Assembly: GCA_022565795.1 (NCBI GenBank) | Contig: JAIUMA010000001.1 | Coordinates: forward strand, 62,001 to 126,000 | Length of the DNA: 64,000 bases | DNA from: Balneolia bacterium | GTDB lineage: Bacteria; Bacteroidota; Rhodothermia; Balneolales; Cyclonatronaceae | Direction of reading: 5' to 3' | In this document: piece by piece, positions 43,699 to 52,972 of the stretch | How the letters are laid out: each line of letters begins with the position of its first letter | How positions within the stretch are numbered: position 1 is the stretch's first letter | Notes under the pieces: model-generated | Told to the model about the DNA's origin: nothing | The model's input: the letters and a program-made list of their open reading frames with translations, nothing else | Database searches by the model: none | Translations under genes and position numbers: made by a program

Positions 43699-44916
43699 CT
43701 ATTTCACGTCCCGCTCTGTACGGATCCAGTCGACTTCACGTCCTTTTCTAAAGGTGTTGAGATACAAACGAATTTTCCAAATTATATACTTTGGTAAATG
43801 GAGCAGCGATTTATATAACTCTTTGTCTGCACCACCTACGTATAGACAAATGAAAACATAAAGAAAACCCATAACTCCCAAAGTAAACCAAAGCCCGGCA
43901 ATAACCGGTGAAAGGAATCCGAAAATCGATAGCCCAACAGACAGTACAATCATCGCCATTGTAATCACCATCATATTTACAAAAGGAGGCGTAATCAAAT
44001 CCAGGAATGTGTCCAGGCGTGAAAATGATCTTTCCGTAATGGCCTGTTTAAAGAAAGAACCGGCATAAGCTCTTATTATCTGAAAGCGTCCCATTTCCCA
44101 TCTCGATCGTTGAGACTCAGCGTTACTAGACTGAACGGGCATTTGAGCCCAAACTGTAGCCTCAGGGGCAAAATCAATTTTTTCACCCGCCTGAAGCAAG
44201 ATAAGGCCATACTCTACATCTTCTGTCAGCGACCAGGCCTGCCATGGAGTTTTACGAAATACGCTATGATGGAAACACATTCCGTTTCCGCGAAGCCCCA
44301 TATTGAAGCCCAAAGCTTTTCTTCCAAGCGGCTTCACATAATTGTACATCATAAATCCAATTCGTGTCGCCTCTATGCTCCAGTTACCGGGTTGCCGAAG
44401 AACTAAATCCGAGCTTTGTATAACCCGGCTTCCTGACTCAAGGTAGTGGTTCATCACTTCAAGATAATTGCCGGAAACCAGACTATCCGAATCGACAACA
44501 ATAAATGCATCGTATCTTGATTTCTTATCCCTGGCTACAGCGTACCCCATAATGGTATCAAATGCCCAGCGTAAGGCATGTCCCTTACCCTTTTTAGTTT
44601 CATGATGCCTTTCCAGAACATTTGCACCAAGTTTCGAAGCAATTTCTGCTGTTTTGTCCGTACAGTTATCGGCGATCACAAACACATCGTACAGCTTTCT
44701 GGGATATATCAAACCTGAAAGGCTGTAGATTGTTTTAGAAATTATTTTTTCTTCATTATGCGCCGGAACAACTATAGCAAAGCGTCTTTTAGTGCTACTT
44801 TTGAAATCCGTTTTTTGCTTTGCTCCAATAGCAATTACAGCCAATATGAACTGATAGCCAAGAAGCAGAAAGAAGAAAATGAGCAGTAAAGTAAAAAGTA
44901 TATTGGCAAGGATCAT
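43699..44916 (-). CDS. Processive GT2 family membrane glycosyltransferase
   Basis: 405 residues. One N-terminal membrane helix, a cytosolic GT2 domain, then two to three C-terminal helices (about 305-355). Catalytic motifs are complete: RRFAIVVPAHNEEKIISKTIYSL, VDSDSLVSGNYLEV (DxD), SLTEDVEYGLILLQ (TED base) and ESQRSRWEMGR (QxxRW). The QxxRW motif is the mark of processive beta-glycan synthases such as cellulose, hyaluronan or poly-GlcNAc synthases. The gene starts inside the stop codon of a GH9 glycanase gene, a pairing reminiscent of cellulose-type systems. It is the last gene of the unit that starts at the polysaccharide deacetylase. Confidence 0.9.
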   Translation of the reverse strand: MILANILFTLLLIFFFLLLGYQFILAVIAIGAKQKTDFKSSTKRRFAIVVPAHNEEKIISKTIYSLSGLIYPRKLYDVFVIADNCTDKTAEIASKLGANVLERHHETKKGKGHALRWAFDTIMGYAVARDKKSRYDAFIVVDSDSLVSGNYLEVMNHYLESGSRVIQSSDLVLRQPGNWSIEATRIGFMMYNYVKPLGRKALGFNMGLRGNGMCFHHSVFRKTPWQAWSLTEDVEYGLILLQAGEKIDFAPEATVWAQMPVQSSNAESQRSRWEMGRFQIIRAYAGSFFKQAITERSFSRLDTFLDLITPPFVNMMVITMAMIVLSVGLSIFGFLSPVIAGLWFTLGVMGFLYVFICLYVGGADKELYKSLLHLPKYIIWKIRLYLNTFRKGREVDWIRTERDVK

Positions 44917-46640
44917 AAAGTTTCCTGTACACTATATGGTTTTGAATAATCTGATAATGAGCTCATGACCCACGCGAGTATAGCCGTAAAATTAATTGCC
45001 GGCTCGCTTACGAAGTAGTTCCGAAAAGCATCTTCAAAGTTTTTTGCCGGGTAGGGTGAAATTTCCCGATCATTAAGAAAAACGTAGTTATTGGGCCCGC
45101 CTACAAGCATGCCCGGCACAGGATTGCTAAAGTTGCCCACTTTTGAAAGTTGATGATACGGATTGCGTACAGCTCTATACCCTACGCCTGTAATCTGCGA
45201 AAGATTTAATGGATTTCTTCCCATTACAAAATGAAGCTGATCCAGCGCGGCTTCTCTGTACGCAGTATTACCTGTAATCTTCCAGGCCTGCACTAAATCA
45301 TGGGCATATGCTAAGCCTACACTGTTTGAGCCCCAGTAGTATTCCGTGTGTTTAAGAAGATTATCGTAGTTGTTTCTTTTGTGTGTATCGAGCAGCTGAT
45401 CAGCATGTCTGATCAAAGCTGTTTTAACGTCTTCTTTACTTTGGCTGAAAAGGCCGTCGGTATCGCTGAAGTAGAAAGCATGAAGGGCCAGGCTATGAGC
45501 ATTGCGCCAGCTAATTGGATGTACAGGTCTAAGCTGAATTCGGTTTAGATGATTGATGAAAAAATCAAGATACTGACGCTCAGAAGTGAGATTGTATAGC
45601 TCAATCGCTGCCCAGAGCCTCTCATCGCTATCATTTGTATCACCATATTCCCCGCCTGACACATCCGGCGGGTTTCTGAATCCTCCCAAAGGCAGATTCA
45701 TAGGGTTAAGAATGAGATAGTTCCAGGCTTTGAGAGCGGCGTTTTCGAGTTCCTGTGCAAAGTTGGGGTTATATGGATACATAACCCTTGCACCTATGGC
45801 AGCCGTTGCTGCAAACGATGCAGTTGCTGCAGAGCTCGGTTCAAACAGATAACGGACAGAGGGATCAGTATGTGGCAGGAATTCACCAATCCATCGCTTT
45901 TGTGAGACTTTATGGAAAAGTGCCCCGTCGCTTCGCTGCATGGAAAGCAGCCATCTTAGCGCCCAGCTGATTTCATCAAGAACATCTGGTATACCGTTTC
46001 CGGACTCTGGTATGCCTAATTGACCATCTGAAAAACGATCGGGATTCTCAGCGTACATGTAGAGAAGAAGTGATGCGCTGAGTGTGGTATTTACTGTGAA
46101 CTTGTTGTAGTCACCTGCATCATGCCAGCCTCCTGTAACATCAATTCGCTGTTCCGGATTGTCATAAAAAGGAGCGTCGTCGAGGTGACAAATCTCGTAA
46201 CTCCATTCATCACCCAAGTCAACGCTAACTCCGCAACGATGGTAGTAGTAACTACGAATTATTGTTTCCAGAGCTCCAGCATATACTTTGGCCCCTACTG
46301 AAAAAGGTGATGAATGTACCTGATGATTGTCCCGCATGCGAAGAATAAATGAACCTGAGTCATTAAACTCTGAGAAGTCAATTATACCAACAACATCACC
46401 TGAAGCAGGATCCGGATCTCTGAATACTCGTATTGAATCTGTGAATACGACTTCATGTGTTTGTGAGTTTACTAATTCGAAATAATAGCCAGTATCGGGA
46501 CTGTTAACCAGGTAGGCAATTTTAGGCGTGTCCGTCTCATAGCCAGTCTGGTTCACTGATATAAACGTTTTATACTCGTTTCCCGAACAGGAAAAAAGTA
46601 TAAATGCAAAAGCAAGAACTATGAGATTGGAGTGATTCAT
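44913..46640 (-). CDS. GH9 family glycoside hydrolase lipoprotein
   Basis: 575 residues. Lipoprotein signal (MNHSNLIVLAFAFILFSCSG, lipobox LFSC). An N-terminal immunoglobulin-like CelD_N domain (about 28-120: FISVNQTGYETDTPKIAYLV) precedes the GH9 (alpha/alpha)6 barrel. Catalytic regions: DVTGGWHDAGDYNKFTVN (about 167-182, the two aspartates), the histidine segment VMGRNPLNLSQITGVG, and a C-terminal FVSEPAINFTAILAWV with the acid glutamate. GH9 enzymes cut beta-1,4-glucans or related beta-glycans. The gene overlaps the GT2 gene by 4 bases, so it probably trims or releases the polymer made by that synthase. Confidence 0.92.
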   Translation of the reverse strand: MNHSNLIVLAFAFILFSCSGNEYKTFISVNQTGYETDTPKIAYLVNSPDTGYYFELVNSQTHEVVFTDSIRVFRDPDPASGDVVGIIDFSEFNDSGSFILRMRDNHQVHSSPFSVGAKVYAGALETIIRSYYYHRCGVSVDLGDEWSYEICHLDDAPFYDNPEQRIDVTGGWHDAGDYNKFTVNTTLSASLLLYMYAENPDRFSDGQLGIPESGNGIPDVLDEISWALRWLLSMQRSDGALFHKVSQKRWIGEFLPHTDPSVRYLFEPSSAATASFAATAAIGARVMYPYNPNFAQELENAALKAWNYLILNPMNLPLGGFRNPPDVSGGEYGDTNDSDERLWAAIELYNLTSERQYLDFFINHLNRIQLRPVHPISWRNAHSLALHAFYFSDTDGLFSQSKEDVKTALIRHADQLLDTHKRNNYDNLLKHTEYYWGSNSVGLAYAHDLVQAWKITGNTAYREAALDQLHFVMGRNPLNLSQITGVGYRAVRNPYHQLSKVGNFSNPVPGMLVGGPNNYVFLNDREISPYPAKNFEDAFRNYFVSEPAINFTAILAWVMSSLSDYSKPYSVQETL

Positions 46641-46663
46641 TCGCGCATAGGTGAATTAGAATG

Positions 46664-47800
46664 TCAAACTGCCTGAACAGTTTCAGCCGATTCATGTTTC
46701 CCGACGATTTTCGAAAAGCCTTTTGTTTCTTGTACCGTGGCCTCGACTTCACGTTTTATAGCTTCAGCAAACTGTTCCATATTATGGTAGGTATCGACAT
46801 ACTCTTGAGCTTTTTTCCCCATCTCACGGCATTTATCCGGATTATTCCAAAGGTCAAGAATTGCCTCTCTCATTGCTAACGGATCACCCTGGGGAATCAT
46901 TATTCCCGTTTCGCCATCCCGTATTACATCGATCTGCCCTTCTGCTTTGGTGCATATAACAGGTTTTCCCATTGACATGGATTCAAGAATGGCCGTTAAG
47001 CCGTTATCCGAATCAGTTGGCATTAATGAGACAACTGAAAACCTTGATTTTGCATACAGATCACGAAGCTCAAACAGTGTCTTCTCACCTATTGTGACGT
47101 TATCAGGCACATTGTCGATATCGTAAAGTTTCTTCACCGTTTCAAATAACTCACCCCGCGACTGTCCGGCAGCAATATGAATAGGTATGTCTACCTCCCG
47201 CATGGCCTCAACGAGCGTAGGATAATCACGAGCTTCCATACCTACAGAACAAATCATGTTTTGATCATTAGAATCCTGTTTCCAAAACAGCTGATCGGTT
47301 CCACGTTTAATGAGAATTATCCGCTCCGGATTTATTCCAATCTCATTTATGGCAATATTACGCTGGTTAGAAGACCAGATAAGATAGCGGCTTATGGTAT
47401 CTTTGGTTTTATTGAAGAACCACATTTTACGCTTGGTCCTTTTTTCGTAAACAGAGGTTATTCTGGAAATAATAAGGCTATGCGGGGTCTTCATACCCAG
47501 ATATTTCATTACCAGTGCAAGTGGTAAACCTACCTTTTCCGACTGCGAGAGGATTGCGTTGTATCTGTTTTGAATGAAAAGTGCTTCAATAATCTGAGAA
47601 AAATGAGTGGGCAAATATTTATACAAAAGCTTTCTGATTGCCGGTGGTTTTTCCATCAGATAGCGTTCATCCAGCAGATCGGCGTTTAGAACATCTTCCA
47701 ACAGTGTCCATCTCGGAACCTTACGTTCAGCTTCCAACCTTCTGATTTCTTCATCAGATGGTTTATTTATGCCTTTTGAAATAATATAGAGTGTTTTCAT
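46664..47800 (-). CDS. GT4 family glycosyltransferase
   Basis: 378 residues. GT-B fold. The C-terminal half shows ICSVGMEARDYPTLVEAMREVDIPIHIA, VTIGEKTLFELRDLYAKSRFSVVSLMPTDSDNGLTAILESMSMGKPVICTKAEGQIDVIRDGETGIMIPQGD, the usual nucleotide-sugar binding region with the E-x7-E pattern. The N-terminal half includes a retained membrane-associated patch (HFSQIIEALFIQNRYNAILSQ). The donor sugar cannot be deduced. It lies between the deacetylase and GH9 genes in the same unit. Confidence 0.88.
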   Translation of the reverse strand: MKTLYIISKGINKPSDEEIRRLEAERKVPRWTLLEDVLNADLLDERYLMEKPPAIRKLLYKYLPTHFSQIIEALFIQNRYNAILSQSEKVGLPLALVMKYLGMKTPHSLIISRITSVYEKRTKRKMWFFNKTKDTISRYLIWSSNQRNIAINEIGINPERIILIKRGTDQLFWKQDSNDQNMICSVGMEARDYPTLVEAMREVDIPIHIAAGQSRGELFETVKKLYDIDNVPDNVTIGEKTLFELRDLYAKSRFSVVSLMPTDSDNGLTAILESMSMGKPVICTKAEGQIDVIRDGETGIMIPQGDPLAMREAILDLWNNPDKCREMGKKAQEYVDTYHNMEQFAEAIKREVEATVQETKGFSKIVGKHESAETVQAV

Positions 47801-47849
47801 TAAGGGAGTTACTTCCGCTTTTGCGGTTATTTTGTTCAGTCCTTTTGTA

Positions 47850-48674
47850 TTAGCTAACTTCTGTAATCATTGTTCGGGTCACGCGGCGCGTTTGTGTTGT
47901 CCTTTTCTTCTTGAGCCTGTAATAGCCCCACTCCAGATACTGATAAGGAGTTAGGAGTTTTACCAGAAATTTGTAAAGAGGTGTATACTGATCTACGGCC
48001 AGTCTTCGGAAATCCAGTACTGAATCATCAAATCTTGGCGCTCCGGTGTATACTCCGCATGCAAATTCAAAACCAGCTTTAGCAACTATGCTTTGCGTGC
48101 GCTGGTCAACTGCGCCATAGGGATATGCAAATGAGTAAACTTGTTCATTTAACACGTCTTCAATTTGTTGTTTTGAACATTTAACCTGGTAAGCGACTTC
48201 GTCCAGACTGAGATCAAGCAGATTGGCATGATTCATCGTATGGGCACCGATTTCAAAACCATACTTCCGCATTTCACGAAGCTGCTGATCGTTCATTAGT
48301 TGATAAGTCTCTGAATCATTTTGTTCCTGATCCCAGGTCGCCTTCCGAATTGTACGGTCACCTAGTGCAAAAACAACGGCCCTCATATTATGCTCAAGCA
48401 TAACTGGCAACGCGTTTTCGAAAGTATCAAGATACCCGTCATCGAAAGTTATAATGATTGGTTTTGCGGGAAGCGTCAGCTTTCCCTCTTTGTAAAGCTT
48501 GTAATCGATAAAGGTAATTGGTGTAAATCCAAACCAGTCGATAATCTGCATATGACTTTTAAAATCTTCAGTCGTAACGTAATGCATTTTAGTAGGGTGG
48601 TCCGGAGCCTGATCTACAACTCTGTGGTACATCAGAACCTTGATCTCTGGTCTTGGTTTTGATTCGTTAGTCAT
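47850..48674 (-). CDS. Polysaccharide deacetylase (NodB/CE4 type)
   Basis: 274 residues from the ATG at 48674 (MTNESKPRPEIKVLMYHRVV); the upstream TTG at 48704 is weaker. NodB motifs: IIITFDDGYLDTFENALPVM (motif 1, two aspartates), FEIGAHTMNHANLLDLS (motif 2, the HxxxH metal ligands) and YSFAYPYGAVDQRTQ (motif 3). No signal peptide is seen, so the enzyme may act on lipid-linked intermediates inside, as in exosortase-A-type EPS loci, where a similar deacetylase is common. It is first in the unit deacetylase-GT4-GH9-GT2, behind a sigma54-type promoter. Confidence 0.92.
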   Translation of the reverse strand: MTNESKPRPEIKVLMYHRVVDQAPDHPTKMHYVTTEDFKSHMQIIDWFGFTPITFIDYKLYKEGKLTLPAKPIIITFDDGYLDTFENALPVMLEHNMRAVVFALGDRTIRKATWDQEQNDSETYQLMNDQQLREMRKYGFEIGAHTMNHANLLDLSLDEVAYQVKCSKQQIEDVLNEQVYSFAYPYGAVDQRTQSIVAKAGFEFACGVYTGAPRFDDSVLDFRRLAVDQYTPLYKFLVKLLTPYQYLEWGYYRLKKKRTTQTRRVTRTMITEVS

Positions 48675-48731
48675 CTGATGTAAGCTTTCTGGATAATGGT
48701 GCAAAATATTTAATGATCTCTGTATGAGAAT

Positions 48732-48747
48732 GACAATAAGCGTGCCA
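48732..48747 (-). promoter_or_regulatory. Sigma54-type -24/-12 promoter for the deacetylase unit
   Basis: Minus strand TGGCAC-GCTTA-TTGTC: the -24 half is perfect (TGGCACG), the -12 half TTGT instead of TTGC, with GG-N10-G spacing. It ends 58 bases before the ATG at 48674. Confidence 0.65.
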
Positions 48748-48896
48748 ATACGCTGAATATTAGATTATACTATCTTCATATTTGTTAATATGCTGTTAAG
48801 CAACAATTTAACGGTTTTTAAAGGGTAGCATAATGGTATCGGTGGTTTTCTTATGCGTTCAGCTTTGCAACATGTGTAATATTGATACGTCCTGAA

Positions 48897-50192
48897 CTAA
48901 GATTCTGCGGCCTTTTCACGCAGTCTTTTGGTTCTGAACTGAACATAAGACACCGGCATTTTAAGTAGTCCTTTGTTGATGTACTGAACCTGCATAAGCT
49001 GAATTTCTTTACGCGTGTGTTTGTAAATGAAAGACAATAGTTTTGTTGCCTTATTGAGCGGTTTATTAACACCTTTAGCTTGCGGGTGTTCGCTTATAAC
49101 TGCTGTGTAGTTAGAAAATGTCTTATCAGTAAAATCAAATTTATACGACTCTTCTCCCCTCAAAAGGTCGACACGCTTTATTCCTGTTTTTAGCGCATCA
49201 TCGATTACATCCAGCAAAAGCCCTATCCCGGGCCTGTATTTGGCCGATACAGCATCATCACTGAATCCGCTTATATAGTCAAAATAGCGTCCATTATATA
49301 AAATAAGCATTCGGGTAGCGCAAATACCCCCTTCATCTATGGCATGTTTGAGCCAGAGGGTTTTGTTATTAAATGCATCAAATACTATTCGCTTAAAAAA
49401 CTCTACAAAGCGTTTGTCAAAAAAGACTCCCGTATAACCAATAGCATTCCATCTGTTTTGATGAAGTGAAATAATTCGGTTTAAAGCGTCCTCAAGCTCT
49501 TCCCTGTTTTCAACTTTTACTATTTTGTACCCTTTGTCTGTTTCGGGCTTCTGGGCTTTCAGACACTGCCTGAATCTTCTTCTTACGCTTCCGGAATCCT
49601 TATTTTTTATGAAGTCAGAAAGGTTTTGATCCTGACTTAGATCAATGTAGGGGCATGTATCAGTAGCATTTACTTCAACGTTTCTACTATTATTATTGAA
49701 GCGAGGGAAAAGGTAGTTATGAATAAAGTTACCTTCATTTATATTCACAAAATGAAATCTGTACTTTGACCACTCCTCGTTGTCAAGCATTTCTATAAAG
49801 TAATCTGCTATGATTTCTTCGAAACCCGGTTTTATAATAAAATCGAGGAAGTCACTTATTCCGTAAAAATCAGAAAAGCCAAGCGTTTCATTTGGATTTC
49901 CACCACTTCCAAGAAGCTGAATACGTTGTTGTGCTTTAATACCAAGTATATTCGTTTTACCGATAAAAAGTGGCAGGATGGCAATCAACTCACCATTTTT
50001 TTGAATAGTATGTACAAACAGGCTTCTATTTGGGTTGTTACCAAATACTTCCCACCAATTGTTCACCCAGCTGTAGGACATAAACATCGTCTGCCCAGAT
50101 TCTCCCGCTAATGCTTCCCAGTCCATTTTTAGCTGTTTAAGAGAATTATTGTCCCTGAAAATCTTTACGTCCAACTGTTCTATCGTACTCAT
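48897..50192 (-). CDS. CelD/BcsL (FemAB-like) GNAT acyltransferase
   Basis: 431 residues. The Acetyltransf_6 pattern is clear: KQLKMDWEALAGESGQTMFMSYSWVNNWWEVFG, LIAILPLFIGK, LLDVIDDALKTGIKRVDLLRGEESYKFDFTDK. The family acylates sugar or glycan intermediates and includes BcsL-type proteins of cellulose systems and the FemAB-like protein of exosortase-A loci. It is last in the long Wzz-to-acyltransferase unit, 30 bases behind a GT4 gene. A possible role is adding an acetyl or aminoacyl group to the EPS repeat. Confidence 0.85.
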   Translation of the reverse strand: MSTIEQLDVKIFRDNNSLKQLKMDWEALAGESGQTMFMSYSWVNNWWEVFGNNPNRSLFVHTIQKNGELIAILPLFIGKTNILGIKAQQRIQLLGSGGNPNETLGFSDFYGISDFLDFIIKPGFEEIIADYFIEMLDNEEWSKYRFHFVNINEGNFIHNYLFPRFNNNSRNVEVNATDTCPYIDLSQDQNLSDFIKNKDSGSVRRRFRQCLKAQKPETDKGYKIVKVENREELEDALNRIISLHQNRWNAIGYTGVFFDKRFVEFFKRIVFDAFNNKTLWLKHAIDEGGICATRMLILYNGRYFDYISGFSDDAVSAKYRPGIGLLLDVIDDALKTGIKRVDLLRGEESYKFDFTDKTFSNYTAVISEHPQAKGVNKPLNKATKLLSFIYKHTRKEIQLMQVQYINKGLLKMPVSYVQFRTKRLREKAAES

Positions 50193-50222
50193 ATTGATCT
50201 CTTAGATATGTGTTGAATATTA

Positions 50223-51467
50223 TCAAGCGATTGTTACCTGCTCTGGTGCTTGAGCAGGTTTTTCATGTTCTGTACTAAACAGATGTTTAATTGCAGTGTC
50301 AATTTCGCTGCACACACTTTTCCAGTCATATTTTTGATGGACCAACTTGTATCCATTGTCTTTCAGTCTGTTTCTTAGCTCATAATTCTCAAATAGTGTG
50401 CAAATAGCATTGGCAAAATCTTTAGGCTGATCTTCTATGAGAATGTTTTCCCCGTGGCTAACGTCAATTCCCTCACATCCTATTGATGTGGAAACTACCG
50501 CCTTTTTCATTGCCATAGCTTCCATCACCTTAAGCCTTGTACCTCCTCCCATTCTGAGAGGCACGATATATACAGCCGCCTTATCTATGTATGGGCGGGT
50601 GTCATCTACAAAGCCTGTGAACTCGACATTTTCTGATTTTAATGATGTAACCGATTCCGGTGGGTTCTTGCCAATGATGGTTACCTTGCAATCGGGGTAT
50701 TTTTCCAGCACCAAGGGGAAAACTTCTTCCAGGAAAAACTCGATACCATCAACGTTGGGCAGGTACTGCATCATGCCAACAAAAACAAGCGAGTGAGGAT
50801 TTGTAACGTTTTCTTTTGGCGTGAAGAATTCTGTGTCAACTCCATTGGGCACTAGATACTTGGGTGTATCCGGCACAGTTCTTTCAAGTTCCTGAATATC
50901 TCGCTCGGATGTTACTAGTAAAGCATCCTGCCGGTTCAGCGTATGTGTCTCCTCATGGAAAAAAATCTTTGCCTGATGCTTGTAAAACCATCTCCTGAGA
51001 GGATTTGAAGCAATCGTCATTCTCCGGAAATTATCGTATTCTACGTTATGGCAGTTCACGATACGCTTCACATTATGTTTACTGCTATACATTTCCATTA
51101 CCGGAAATTCGCTAATGGATAAGTCGAACTGCTCTTTTTGAAATAGTTGATCTATTTTCTCCTCAAATTCAGAAGATTCCGTTACGATCCTCCAGGAGCT
51201 TTTGTTCATAAATACGGTTTTAAGTTTCGCCAATTCACGGTTCAAACCATCATATCTATGATCGATAAAAAGTGTTTGACCCTTTAATTCAGGAAACTCT
51301 TCTACCAGTAGTTCTTCCTGTTCTTTAGTACCAAATCCGGCAATTGTAACATCATAGTTTGCCAGTAAATGTTTAAGCACATGATATACCCTCAGTGCAC
51401 CTCCAAAAGAAGGATTAACCGGGTTGTAAGGTACCAGGTGCAATATTTTCAACTTTGATTTACTCAT
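50223..51467 (-). CDS. GT4 family glycosyltransferase
   Basis: 414 residues. GT-B glycosyltransferase with N-terminal LKILHLVPYNPVNPSFGGALRVYHVLKHLLANYDVTIAGFG, NCHNVEYDNFRRMTI, and C-terminal LVFVGMMQYLPNVDGIEFFLEEVFPLVLEKYPDCKVTIIGKNPPE...VPLRMGGGTRLKVMEAMAMKKAVVSTSIGCEGIDV. The glycine-rich loop and the E-x7-E region are intact. The style recalls the exosortase-associated GT4 (TIGR03087-like), from memory. It is separated from the flippase by one base. Confidence 0.9.
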   Translation of the reverse strand: MSKSKLKILHLVPYNPVNPSFGGALRVYHVLKHLLANYDVTIAGFGTKEQEELLVEEFPELKGQTLFIDHRYDGLNRELAKLKTVFMNKSSWRIVTESSEFEEKIDQLFQKEQFDLSISEFPVMEMYSSKHNVKRIVNCHNVEYDNFRRMTIASNPLRRWFYKHQAKIFFHEETHTLNRQDALLVTSERDIQELERTVPDTPKYLVPNGVDTEFFTPKENVTNPHSLVFVGMMQYLPNVDGIEFFLEEVFPLVLEKYPDCKVTIIGKNPPESVTSLKSENVEFTGFVDDTRPYIDKAAVYIVPLRMGGGTRLKVMEAMAMKKAVVSTSIGCEGIDVSHGENILIEDQPKDFANAICTLFENYELRNRLKDNGYKLVHQKYDWKSVCSEIDTAIKHLFSTEHEKPAQAPEQVTIA

Positions 51468-51468
51468 C

Positions 51469-52971
51469 TCATTTTTTGAAATATGGGGATATTTTATTCA
51501 GTCCTTTTGTCATCTGATCTCGTATCAGTCTGGTCTCATCGGGCTGGAATGTCCTGATCACAAAAATTGCAATTAGGTATACGATTCCGGCGATTAAGAG
51601 ATTTATCATCCAGTACAGTCCAGTCTGGATTAAGAAATAAGTTGGAATAATCATTAATGCCGTAGCTATTACGGGCTTAGCAAAATAGGAAAAACGAAGC
51701 CCTTTGAAGTACGATTTCGGCAAGATCCATATAGCGCATATCATTACAAACAGCTCTGTTATCAATGTCGCGAAAGCAGCTCCTATGCCGCCATTCATGT
51801 ACAAGTCCTGCGTGTATGGTATCAGGACTAAGTTTGCTGATATATTCACAAAGATTGCAACAAGACCTACAACAGCCCATGCATTTTGTTTATTCGCTGC
51901 TCCCATTATGGCGCTACCGAGTATGATGTCGATATAAATAACCGGAATACTCAGGGCAAAAATTTGCAATATGATGATGGAGGGCGTGTATTCCTCAAGT
52001 CCCATAAAAAAGTGAACAATATCTCCGGAAAACATAAATATGACCGCTGCTGTTGGAATCCCAAGAATTATCATGAGCCTGATGCTTCCCTGAAGCGTGT
52101 ATTCAAGAATTCCTTTAGTGTCCTTCCACAATTTAGCGAATACGGGAAATACGGCCGTTCGGTAAAGCAGTGGCAAGACCATTACTATATCGAAAAAACG
52201 ATAGGCACCTCCATACCATCCGGTTACTTCCGTATTTGTTATAGAAGCAAGCATTAGTGCATCGATCCGATAATAAATCACAGAAAAAAGTGAGAACAAA
52301 AAGTAAGGCATACCGGAATGCAGCAGCCCGAATATTTGCTTATCGAACGTGTAGCTAACTTTCACATACTTCCTTGAAAACCAAAAAACTACGATCAGAT
52401 TAAGCAGAGCACCAATAGTAATTATTATGGCCATCACGGTGGAGTCCGCACCGTAAAGCAGAGCTATCACCGAAACAGATGCTACAAATACTCTTTCCGT
52501 AATAGTCCCGATTGACGGATATTCCATTTTCTCAATTCCCTGAAAGAATGCAGAAAAGGCCGTCGTACTTCCCTCCCAAAGTTTGGCTATTGCCAGAATG
52601 AGAATCAGCAGGTTTACGTGATCAGAATACCCCAGTATGTCAGAGAACAATAGAATTAGACCTATGGATAGAACCCATAAGCCAATTCGGAGCAGTATGT
52701 AGCTGCTCATTATTTTAGAGCCGATTTTAACGGATCGTGATACCTCTTTAGGTATCAGATAGTTTCCGCCAAAATCGATAAAAAGGCCGAGAATCATTTT
52801 CACGCTTAAAGCGAGATATAATCGGCCAAAATCTTCGCTTCCTAAATATCTGGGTAAGAAGTAAAGCAGAACAAATCCGGCTATCCAGCCAACAATCTGA
52901 GCTGCAAACATAACCGAAAAATTTCTCGCCACGCCTTTGCTTACGGACGATTTCGTATTTTCATCGGTCAT
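51469..52971 (-). CDS. Wzx-type oligosaccharide flippase
   Basis: 500 residues with about 12-14 membrane helices. The N-terminus KGVARNFSVMFAAQIVGWIAGFVLLYFLPRYLGSEDFGRLYLALS is the classical MOP/Wzx start. It would move lipid-linked repeat units across the inner membrane for polymerisation by the adjacent Wzy. It ends one base before the next gene and starts one base after wzy. Confidence 0.9.
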   Translation of the reverse strand: MTDENTKSSVSKGVARNFSVMFAAQIVGWIAGFVLLYFLPRYLGSEDFGRLYLALSVKMILGLFIDFGGNYLIPKEVSRSVKIGSKIMSSYILLRIGLWVLSIGLILLFSDILGYSDHVNLLILILAIAKLWEGSTTAFSAFFQGIEKMEYPSIGTITERVFVASVSVIALLYGADSTVMAIIITIGALLNLIVVFWFSRKYVKVSYTFDKQIFGLLHSGMPYFLFSLFSVIYYRIDALMLASITNTEVTGWYGGAYRFFDIVMVLPLLYRTAVFPVFAKLWKDTKGILEYTLQGSIRLMIILGIPTAAVIFMFSGDIVHFFMGLEEYTPSIIILQIFALSIPVIYIDIILGSAIMGAANKQNAWAVVGLVAIFVNISANLVLIPYTQDLYMNGGIGAAFATLITELFVMICAIWILPKSYFKGLRFSYFAKPVIATALMIIPTYFLIQTGLYWMINLLIAGIVYLIAIFVIRTFQPDETRLIRDQMTKGLNKISPYFKK

Positions 52972-52972
52972 A

